A stretch of DNA of 64,000 nt from Vespula vulgaris. Taxonomy: Eukaryota; Arthropoda; Insecta; Hymenoptera; Vespidae. The stretch lies in NCBI RefSeq assembly GCF_905475345.1, contig NC_066598.1, positions 2,243,501-2,307,500 of the forward strand, read 5' to 3'. Below are positions 35,578 to 46,200 of the stretch, one piece after another; within the stretch, counting starts at the first letter, position 1, and the number at the start of each line of letters is the position of its first letter. A model generated the notes under the pieces. It was not told the DNA's origin, ran no database searches, and worked only from the letters and a program-made list of their open reading frames with translations. A program made the position numbers and the translations under genes.

Positions 35578-37135
35578 TTACGCGTTTTCTTCTAAAAATA
35601 AATTTGGATAAAATCTTAATGCTTCTATCGTATCGTCTCTGCAAGCTCTTCCATGTTTCTCAGTAACTAATAATCTTTCTCGTGCTAATAATACAGATAT
35701 TCCTTCAGATCGTGCAAGTTCCTCCGCAGTTATCGAACCTCTTTCCTGTAACTATAATCGATTTAAAGTATTATAATTAAGGTATTGTCTTATTTTATTA
35801 GACTTTTAGATCACATAGATGACATTATACTTACTAAATCGGCTATAGAATCTGCAACTGCAAGATCATCGTGAGATCGAATTTGAAGAACCATAACGCC
35901 ACTGTCAAAAACCCTTAGCACTATAGGTAAGCTCAGAGATACTAATTGTCTGCTAGCGTTTAATAAATCTTCCGGAGACAAAAGTTCCAATCCTCTAGCT
36001 CGATTAACACGACAATAAACATCGGTCAGTGTCATCATTCCACCTACTTCCTAAAAATATATTGATTATTATTTTCAATCTATGTTTTCCACAAGGTATT
36101 TACGATCGTTAATAATAACAGTGCGGTTTACCTTGATTGGTTCTTCTAGAATAAGTGCAAGTTGCATAGCTAATTGTTTAAAATATTCATTACTACTTTT
36201 GTAAGCATCTCTCGTTACAGGATCATCGATACCTAGACTCATCAAATAAGACTTAAATCTAACAGTCTCATCCTCCGTGATGTCTCCTTGTCTCTCCTGC
36301 AATGTTCTTGAATTATGAATGTCGACTTTATAAAGTAATCATTGAAAGTCACCCTTATTTTTGCAGAGATGGTTTTAGATATGGTCACCATATCTTTAGC
36401 CATTTCCATAAGCTTCTTAAGATCTTGGAATGCCTTAGAAATACTCTCATCCGTTGCCTTTTGTTGTTCTTGCAGACTTCTTTCAATACCTATGATACCC
36501 GTTCGTGGTTTTATCACTGGTAGTGGTTTAGGTGTAACGCGCAAACTTTGAATATTCATATCGGTTAATTGATAAGGAATAGGAGGATCCGATTCCCAGG
36601 TTCTTTTTCTAAGTACATCTCTTAATTCTATTATAAAATTTGAATCCAGACCTTCTTTGAATGATAATTTAATATAATTAAAGGCACTGTTCTCTGCTGG
36701 TCCAGGCATTTTATCTAAAAGCATATTAATTAATCAAATCAATTTACTTGATATAAAATTTACGATAAATTATTACTTTCTTACCAGGAGACGGTTCAGA
36801 GAGATGTAAAATAACTTTATTGTTACGTCTAAAAGAAAATGGACCTGGAGATTCCTCTTCGTGGAAAACTACATATCTTAAAGGTAACGAGAGGCAAGTG
36901 TTACCTCGTGGTATATCGTCTGGTCTTCCCCAAAGTGCTCGGTGAGTCGTAATATACAATTGTCCACCTTCAAATTGTGTCTGTCAATGATACATAGGTT
37001 AATTGTTATCCTAATACGAGTTTATGTGTTTTTACATACCTTAACGTCTCCATCATACAAACGTACACCAAAATCGCGTCTGACGTTCAATTCATTAGGT
37101 AAAAGCCGAGGATTGGCATATTCAAACCTATTCAT
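35578..37135 (-). CDS. Vps36: Vacuolar protein-sorting-associated protein 36, ESCRT-II subunit
   Basis: Six exons in order of transcription: 37135-37040, 36980-36785, 36714-36353, 36296-36132, 36050-35835 and 35745-35578. All phases agree and total 1,203 bases (400 residues), close to the animal family length. The N-terminal GLUE domain starts MNRFEYANPRLLPNELN and includes GGQLYITTHRALWGRPDD and RYVVFHEEE; in the family it binds ubiquitin and phosphoinositides. A helical linker (EQQKATDESISKAFQDLKKL) leads to the two winged-helix domains with QGDITEDETVRFKSYLMSLG, LTDVYCRVNRARGLELLSPED, VLRVFDSGVMVLQI, and the C-terminal FYPNLFLEENA. VPS36 joins VPS22 and VPS25 in ESCRT-II on endosomes to sort ubiquitinated cargo. 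Introns are 54-89 bases, typical of insects. The start ATG opens the GLUE domain as in other animals. Confidence 0.97.
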
Positions 37136-37639
37136 TGTAAAAGAAAGAAAGAATATTCAAAGTTCATACATATATCGAATTTTTTAATATTTTGACATTT
37201 ATCTGTGCAAGCCAGGCTTACAAACATTATCTCTTTATGAATAGATGTCGCTTAAATATTCTGTTGGTTACACTGATCTCTTAACGTATACAACGCGGAT
37301 ATGCTAGACAAAGAAAATTTATAAAAATATATAAAGTTTAATTTTCTCTTTGAGGTTTTCGACTGCAGCACATTTTTTTGAGGTATGCATTATAATAATC
37401 ATGAATCTTGCTATAAAATTATTGCTCGGATCATAGGATAACGTTCATACTTACCAAATCGTACACACGAATGATACATTCTTAATTAATCTCGTATATA
37501 CTGTTAAATAGATTTAATAAACTTGATTTTATTTATTATTGATTAGTATTATACATCAGACAATGTTAAAAATATGTTATTTTCTTTATCTAGCATTTAT
37601 TTTGTTTGGAAAGATGAAAAAACAGAGATTTTAAGTCCT

Positions 37640-37800
37640 TCTTAGTTTTTGAATTTTCGCACACTTTTGTAGTACGCCATCTTGTGTAATGTAATTCGCG
37701 AATCACGAACATGATGAAAAGTGAACTGTGATTGGTTCGATTTTCAAATATCTTGTAGTTAGTGCGTCGTTAACGTGTTTTGAATAACAACGGACATTCT
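37640..37800. promoter_or_regulatory. Probable bidirectional promoter between VPS36 and a plus-strand transcript
   Basis: Contains GCCATCTTG at about 37677 (an AAGATGGC element on the minus strand, resembling a YY1-type core promoter motif), a TCGCGAAT-like stretch and GATTGGTTCG at about 37732 (inverted CCAAT). It lies between the VPS36 start and a plus-strand 5' exon. Which transcripts really start here is inferred. Confidence 0.4.
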
Positions 37801-37955
37801 TCGCGTAAAATGTATAATTTCTTGTTGTATTCCTTTGTTAAAGTGTTTAAGTGAAGTGTTTTACTTTCAAGTGCATTCAAGACTATTAATGAAGAAGTCA
37901 AACGAAGAGAATTAGGAAAATTTGGCAGCAATTTCGAAGGTCGCTTCCCGAAGGA
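37790..37955 (+). other. Probable 5' UTR exon of a plus-strand transcript
   Basis: The stretch is more complex than its AT-rich flanks and ends in a strong donor, GGA|GTAAGTTG, at 37955/37956. It contains a short upstream frame, MYNFLLYSFVKVFK-stop, from the ATG at 37810, and no long open frame. It therefore looks like a non-coding first exon. The exon it joins to is not identified. It could belong to a gene further right, or to a long non-coding RNA divergent from VPS36. Confidence 0.4.
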
Positions 37956-40257
37956 GTAAGTTGAAATTTTTCGTTTTTTTTTTTAGCGATTTCTACGGGT
38001 TAATAAAAGTTATAAAGTTTATAGTACCAGTCACATTAGTTCAAATATATTTTTTCTGAATTTATTCAGTAAACGAACTGTGTAAATAGAACCGCAACCA
38101 TGGTTAACAATGATCGTGTATAGTTAATAGTATATGATTCCCTGCGTGTATGATGATCCACGCTGTATAATGATTAACGTCTTCTTTCGTAATATATTTC
38201 TTTTCACAGTTTAATGTATTAAGATTATTTCTTATAACTAAGTACAGTACAATACAATGTGTAATGATACACTTCATATTTTTTCACAAGCACAAGCTCG
38301 AACGTACCTCATTAGTTAATACTTAAGGGATCCATTATGTCTATTTAATATAAAAGGATTAAAAGAGTATGTACCAAATGGAATGATTATAATATTTACT
38401 TTAAGGCCAATAGCAATTATCTAATATGACAAGGGGTAATATTCATTTATCCATCAAGATATACTGCTTGTCTTTGTAAATACTTATATTCTTTGATATC
38501 ATTTATAAAGTACGATTAAAGAAAGTTATATTTATAGGCTGGACTAGACTTAATGGTTCCCTTAAGATTTTGTCAAGTAACTTTGATATCTATAAAGTTT
38601 GTCAAGTATTTAGACCGTACTAGGGAATATATTCATACTTTTGATCTTGATGGTACGCACGAGCACAGTCCAAAATACATTAGGAAGGGCGTGGCAAGGA
38701 TTGTTCTTCAAAAAGTTTCACCTTAATTCAATAAGATACAAAGATTAATGCATATACAGGGTGAGGTGAATGTGCCCTTATTATATCACAGAGAGGCGTA
38801 ACAAAAATATAAAACAATTTAAACTTTATAGTATCTTTGTATGAGTCATACATCCATGCAACAGCTACGCGTTGCGATTCGTCCCATTATTTTAACTATC
38901 AAAGCGATAACAAGCATTGTGTTTATCGATGTACAAAACTATTTAGAGATAGATCACTTTTATTTTTGTATAAAATCCAACAAAGTGGATTATAGCATTT
39001 ACAAAAAAATTATCTTTAACGGATAACTAAAATTGGCAAGTTGAAAAATATTTTTTAAAATGCAATAAAATGATAGCATTGTATTCAAATTTAAGAGCGT
39101 TATCACTTCTCAAGTATCAGGAGGTAGTCTCAAAAATATTGCAACTAATGCATATCTAAGCATAATTTTTTATATATAACTGATTTATTTAATATATAAT
39201 ACCTAGTACTATATATTGCTCTATTTAAAACGCAATTATTTAGGGTACGAATCGCTTGGCACTATTATTGTCATCATCACTCTATTTTCCTTTCTCGCTG
39301 TTTCTCTCACTCATATTCTCTCTTCTTTTCATTCTTTCTCTAATCTCTCTTCCTTTCTTTCTCTCTAACACACTTCCTTTCATTCTTTCCCTTCGTACTC
39401 GCATCTTTCTTCAACTTACATATCACTTATCATTCTTTCCTTTATTCTCAGTTAACTTGAACTATAGCTAGCCTCTGACAAAACTAAATTCTGATAAACA
39501 AGTTGCAAGCTATCCCCAGTATTATCTCCTTTGCAATTTCTTTCCGCATACATGTTCTATAGTCAGTTTAACAGTAAATTTAATGTGTATCTTCATACAT
39601 GCATATATATACTTGCAGAGAAGTATAGGTATGTATGTATGAATGTCTTACACATGGGTATTAAGAATAAAAGATTATTTTTGTGCCAATATACAACAGC
39701 GTTAAATGATAATTTATCTCCCCTTATGTATACACAGATGAAACGTATGTATGTGTGATCGTTTTTATATATATATACATACATATATATATGTATATAT
39801 ACATATACATATATACACATATATATTTATAATATTCCACAAGAAAGATTCGTTTGGTGTAGCCCATTATGAGCAGCTATTTAACACTCAAAAGATCACA
39901 ATTTTTCGAAGATACCTTTGCTAGTCGATATGTCAGCCCTCATTAAATATTACTTAATTAGATATATATATTTATATAATATATATATTTATCTATACAA
40001 ACACTTATACACTTAATGAACATTTCATGATAAAAAATCAATTTTATTTAATAATAATAATGATAATTATAATATATATATATAATAATAATAATTATAA
40101 TTATAATAATAATAATGAGTGCCGATGCATTTCTTTTTTTTAAATAGAGTAATTCAACAAAAGATATGTTCAGTATTTAGTCCGTATTAATGAAGTTAAT
40201 AAGTTATTGGAACATTCAGTCTCATTCAATTATTAATAATATAACTTTCGGTATCAG

Positions 40258-40440
40258 CAGAGTGTAGTACGTGCCGAGTCGCTGCTCGCGCAACTGTCGT
40301 GGGGTGGGGACGGGTCCTATGGTGGGGAGCGTCGGGCCCGAACAGCTGATCTCAGATAGTCGTGTTCGAGTCGCAGAGAAGAGGTCGTTCAGCCTGTGTC
40401 CATGTTTCGATACACTTCTCGAGCAGATACATATCAAGTT
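40258..40440. promoter_or_regulatory. GC-rich island, possible promoter or first exon
   Basis: About 180 bases at well over 50 percent G+C stand in DNA of about 25-30 percent G+C. It contains CGAGTCGCTGCTCGCGCAAC, GGGTGGGGACGGG, the palindromic core TCGGGCCCGA and an overlapping CAGCTG E-box. The minus strand also has an open frame with protein-like sequence (TRTRLSEISCSGPTLPTIGP), but no convincing start or donor. A promoter or 5' exon is the more economical reading. Confidence 0.4.
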
Positions 40441-41458
40441 AGTAATCAACTCAATTATATTTTAATACTCGTTACCTTTTTAGTTTATTCGTCGTACCTT
40501 TTCATCGAAAATTATGATCCCTTCGTTATAATATTTTTTTTTTTTTTTTTTTTTATTAATCTCGACTATCTTTCTTTCTTTTTTTTTTTTGTTTTAAAAC
40601 GATCGTTCTCTCGAACCGTTCTCGTGGCTCGCCGTTGTTTACGTACATACATACATACATATAATCGTAGAGATAAACATCGTTCGCAATAAGATGCCTT
40701 ATCGTTTATAATTAATTACAATAGTGGAGCTTTTAATGAGAATTCAGCGATATTTAGTCCCATAGTAGTTGGCGATAGAAAAAACCTGAATAAGTGTTAT
40801 ATCCTTTTTTTTTTATTTTCTTTTTTTTCTTTTTTCGTTATTTTAAGAATGAATTTCAAATAGTTCGATCTTTTATGACAAAAAGTGTATAGTATAGAGT
40901 GTAAAATTTTCTCGTAATGTATCTATAATTTATATATATATATATATATGCAGATGCATGTGTATATATATTACGTGTGTATACGAAGGTTTTAAATTTT
41001 ATTATATTTCACTTCTCCGTTATTTTTCATTTTTGTTTATTGTGTATGAAGAGGTACAAAATTTATAGGTAATAGAATATGGCTATAGAATATATGAGGT
41101 GTTTAGAAGGCTACCTAAATCGTTCGACTCACGAAGACGAAACAAAATTCCCTTTGGCAGTTGACCACAATAAATCTGGATTCGTTGATAACGATCTGTT
41201 CGTGATCAAGGATCGAATTTATCGTTGAAACTTCCAATGGGAATCGTACGATCAATCGGTAGATTACGTTTCTTAGAAAGAGAGATAGATAGATACAGAG
41301 AGAGAAGGAGAGAGAGAGAGAGAAGGAGAAGATGGTATAATTCGGTCACAAACGCCAAGTGCAGAGATAGATATATAGTTAGGATCCTCGATATAAGATA
41401 AGATTTAAAGGAAATTGATTGTAGAGCGTCATGATGTATATATATATGTATATACGTG

Positions 41459-41475
41459 CGAGAGAGAGAGAGAGA

Positions 41476-41528
<53 letters not shown>
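41459..41528. repeat. (GA)n microsatellite
   Basis: About 70 bases of GA with one GG interruption, one of the longest in the window. Arg/Glu-rich frames across it are artefacts. Confidence 0.95.
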
Positions 41529-41529
<1 letters not shown>

Positions 41530-42999
41530 ACGATCGAAGGAGCGAACACGATTGTCGAATATTTTTGTATATTTTTTCCTCTTTTTTTTCTTTTTTTTTT
41601 TGGTAATATTTTTATTAATTTTCTTTTTTTTTTCCTTTCATTTGCAGGACTTTCAGGGAAAATAATTTTTCTTTCAATGATTTCTCTCTTTTTTTTTTCT
41701 TTTTTTTTTTCTTTTTCTTTTTTCTATACTCCTTCTGCACGTCGAGAGCACGTTACTGATAAACTCTGTACAAACATTAACAGTCCAGGTATAGGACAAC
41801 AACGACAACGTTACGTTTCGTTTGAAAATAGTTGAAATTCTCGTCGCGTATTCGAAAAGTTTCGTTCTTTTTAATTCTTTTCGTTCGTAGTAAAGCACAG
41901 TTAGAGATCGACGCGCGAGGTCATTCATGCGAATGAAAAAATATTTTAGTTAGGACTAGCTGCTAATGGACGAGGAGAAAATCACAAAGGAATAAAACAA
42001 AACAGGAAGAAAAGAGAAGAAAAAGAAAAATAAACATATAAGAAGAATTTCGTAGTAATGTTATTTTCAGGAGTGTACGTGCGTACGTGTATGTATGTTT
42101 ACATATGAGAGCAAAGATAAATTGTCGTGTATGTGTGTGTGTATGTGTTTGTTGTGTAATTTTGAAAGTGACTCCAAAATGTTATCTTTCATTTACGCAA
42201 GGTATATTTTCTTTTCTTTTTTTTTTCTTTTCTCTTCGCTTTTATTTAATTAAAATCTACGTTGATTTGTGCCTGACAATGGACGAAACAAGGAAACAAA
42301 GAAAAGAAACAATGGTGTATTATTATAATATATTGATTGTTCGCTCGTTCCATTTACCAAGTCGAATTAAAATGTTCTCGTTTATTTTCTCTTGTAGCAT
42401 TTTCGCGACACTCCGTCGGTCGTATTTCGATCGATTAGTAGTGGGAGTCACGGGAGTATCGATGGCCTTGAGTCCTACGTTAAACAGATTATTCAATCGT
42501 TTTGTATCAACTTATGTATGTATGTATACAGTTTAGTTTGCTCGATAGAAAGTTTACCTAAACTCGAACCGTGTTTACATTAAAAGGTAGGACACCAAAA
42601 TATTCGACGACCTTTTGGTTTTCTTAGAACGAAGCGTAAGGTCATGTGAATTTGAGAAACAATCACATTATGTATACTATATAAAAGATATACGTGAAGA
42701 ATATTAAATATTATTTCATTGTAATAATGTTAAAAATGAAAAGCATTTTCATTTATCGTGAAGAACGTATATCGTACGTATCATATTTGTTTTTTTATCT
42801 AATCGTTAACATTTCAGTACGATTTCATGATCTTAGAATGATCGAATGATTTAAATAATATTGTAGAATAATTTGGAAAAGCACAGTATATTATTTCTTA
42901 TTATCGTTACAAATAATTGTGTCATTAATTTTCGAGATAATTGAATTATCAAAAAGTATTCGAATATTTTTGTATTTTGAAACGTTGCTGTTTAAAAAG

Positions 43000-43001
<2 letters not shown>

Positions 43002-43047
<46 letters not shown>
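43002..43047. repeat. (TA)n microsatellite
   Basis: About 46 bases of TA, roughly 170 bases beyond the Syt12 stop codon and so probably within its 3' UTR. Confidence 0.95.
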
Positions 43048-43050
<3 letters not shown>

Positions 43051-43215
43051 ATTGGGACGTTGTCATGTTAATTATTATAACTCTAATTGATTTGTGCACT
43101 TCATGCTCTTGCCTGTTAGCGTTCGATTTCTCTCTCTTTTCTTCTTGTTCCATTAATTTTGCCTTCTTTATATCCATCGTATACTCTCCTCCTCTCTCCC
43201 AATATCCAGCTGATC

Positions 43216-46200
43216 TCATTTTCTCAATGGATGCCACATAGCAATGGGACGTCTCAATGCTGTTAACATTTGTCTCCAATGTGCTAATGCTTTGCCAGTT
43301 GAAGTGGAACCAACAATAACGTGACCGACCGAATAAGCTTTTGCATTTGTCGTGGTTTGCTCGTTGTGTACCTCTGCTACTGTCAGTCTCAATTGAATTG
43401 TCTGAAATAGAGAAGATAAGAAAAAGAATAATTTTCATAAAGAATATATTTTATTAATTCTTTATAAATGTCTTATATGTATTACGAGAATTATTATTAT
43501 TATTAATATTATTAAGATTATTAATTATTAATATTAAGTATAAGAACTACTTTTTCAAAGTTAATTATTTTTAATTATTCATTTATTTTTGATTGTCATT
43601 ATATACTAGACCTGTAGAGCGTGAGCTGGTACACTAAATATTATCGCCTCGTTGAAAATGGGACTCTTCTCTCCCTTTTTCACAGACGTCTTTTTCTTGT
43701 GCATTTTTTTTCCTTGTTGCAGTAGGTAAACCTTTGCAAGAATATTGAAAAAAAAAGAAAAGAAAAAAAAAAAAGAAAGAACAACGTATCTAATTAATTT
43801 TGATCCTTTTTACAGATATATTATTATCTTATTTTTTTTTCGAGCTTATTACCTTGACAAAGAAATCACCCGGTATAGTATTAGAACCACGCAAGTTTCT
43901 AGCTTTTACTACGACCAAAGTTAGCCTTTCCGCAGTTGGCAAGTAGCTCAGAGAGAACATGAGCTCTCCCAAGTGCGGTGTAGGTAAGGCAGGTCCTGTT
44001 AAGGGTAGCCAGGTGGTAGCAGGTGGTCTTAACGCTGGACCTAGTCTTAAACTAGCTTCACCGATAAGCGAGGCGCCACCACCGAGACTCGATTCGTCGG
44101 AGAACACCTAGATCCATGTATCATTAATATTAGATAACTCCTTTATCTCTTGTATTTTTTTTTTATTATTATTACTATTTTAATTAATCATGTTTTATTA
44201 CCTCGACCAAGAGTGTTCTTCCAGCTGGACCACCGTCCAAAGGAAAGAGAAACTTTTCTTGATAACTCGGCGATGGCGAACCTCTGTACAAACGTGTTTG
44301 TACGTGGGTTTGTCTATCAGGCAATAGACATACTCTATAATGTATTTAAAGGAAAAAAATATTAATGATTTAGGCTTTAATTTTAACATATCTTTTAGGC
44401 GATACTTACGTTCTACTTTTTTTTTTTTTTATATATCGTTAGATCGTTATTCACAAATTGGATTACTTTTATAAATTTTTATAAATGGCGATCCATTATG
44501 ATTAAATTTTTTGTATACATTTTTAACAGCTTATCCATATTTATAAATCGTTTTTACATACTGTCAGATAGAAATTTATAAAGAAAAAAAAGACAAACCT
44601 TGCGAAGGTGTCTTGCGCAGGTCGACCATCGGGCGCAACGAGATCTCTAGCTTCAAGGACACTGACTGCTAAATCACCTTCAGCATCGGTACCACGTCCG
44701 CCCCATCTTTCGTGTTCTAGACCAACGCAAACAAGTCCCACGACAGGTGCCTCCTCGAGATCGTTCAATACCACACTGGTGTCCGAACAAACACTTTCGC
44801 AACTTATTGCTCTTTTTAAATTAGATTCATCCGGTGGAGGTTCAGGTTCAGGTCCCTGTGAACCACGACGACTTCCGGAATTCGATTCACCGTGCTCGTT
44901 CATCGTGTAATTCGTAACGTAATTTTCTTCGAGACTTTGCTATCGTGAAATAATGTTCAAGGTTAGAATTAACAATTTTTTATTAATTTGTTGTTCGCCG
45001 TAGATTTTTCAAAGTACCTGCGATAATCTTCTTTTGAGTTGAACTTCCTCCAAAGCTGCATAAAGTTCTTGACTATTTCGCCGTCTGTTTGATCATTATA
45101 AATCCATGTATTTAACATTTGATTTAATATTAATTAGAATTCAGTTTGAAAGGCTTACCTTGAGGTATCGGAAGTTTCATGTTCTACAAACTCGTGGATA
45201 CCATTTAATCTCTCCATACTCTTCCTTCTCTGTTCTAAACTATTGAAGATGTCCTAGTAAAAAAAGAAAGAAGGAAAAGAAATTAACGATTGTTTCTTTG
45301 CCAACTCGTATAAATTATCGATATTAATTTTTGATAAAATTACTTCGGAAGTTCTAGTGAAGCTTGGGTCAGACATGAACGTATAGGATTCATGATTATG
45401 ATCCTTCAAGAGTAAAGGCGAGGATGGTGGATCCTGTAAGCTGTAATATACCTGAAAGGCAAGAAATTTCTGTAAATTTTCTCTCCATTGAAAAGAGGAG
45501 TAGAAAAAAAATAGAAAAAAATAAAAAAAGAGAAGTAGGAGTAGAAGAAGAAGAAGAAGAAGAAAAAGAAGAAGAAGAAATGATTTACTTCCTGAGCAGT
45601 TCTATGAGCTTCCAAGTTTAGCTCGGGGCTGTAAAGATCGGAACTACGTCTGGAAGCATCAAGGCCAATGGCGTCCGAATCGGTTTCAGTGTATATGTCA
45701 CGTACCTCGTTCTGTAAACGACTTCCTGTATTCTCGTTCACCATACTTGGCGATCTCGAGAAGGTAAATCGTTGGACTTGTTGAGCTGACGATAGAACGG
45801 AACTGAAATTCATTTGTTTAGGATCATATATCTTTTAATTAATTAGATTGAGATCGATGATGCGTCAGAAATAATTCATAATCGTAATCTCATTGAATGG
45901 ATTATATGTACAATGAGTTAATATTTTTGAGATTGGTATTATAGTATTTTTTTTTTTTTTTCATAAAAGTAATAAGAGGATATTAATAAAAAATTTTGTG
46001 ATTGTTGATCACTTTCAAAAATAATGTACAAGATATATGGTCCACAAAATTTTGTCAAGTATGAGATCGTATTTATCTAATTGAAACACTTTACGCGAGT
46101 CAGTCATTACGTAATAGTAATCGGAAAGGGATGATCGAAAATCTCACTTGTAAAACTCCGAGGCATCGATGTAGCTCTGCGAGGTAACTGATCGAAGTGC

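Larger units (their letters stand above)
37956..43215. other. Long non-coding stretch, possible intron and 3' UTR sequence
   Basis: No supported coding exon. It includes AT repeats (39765-39830, 39962-40110), T-rich tracts (40534-40600, 40800-40835, 41580-41725), a GA run at 41459-41528 and one GC-rich island at 40258-40440. The part next to 43215 should include the Syt12 3' UTR, but the poly(A) site is not obvious. Confidence 0.45.

Noticed and set aside
35811..36724. Splice-naive open frames in VPS36 taken as separate small genes
   Set aside because: They join in phase into one VPS36 protein, so the extensions past each donor are intron read-through.
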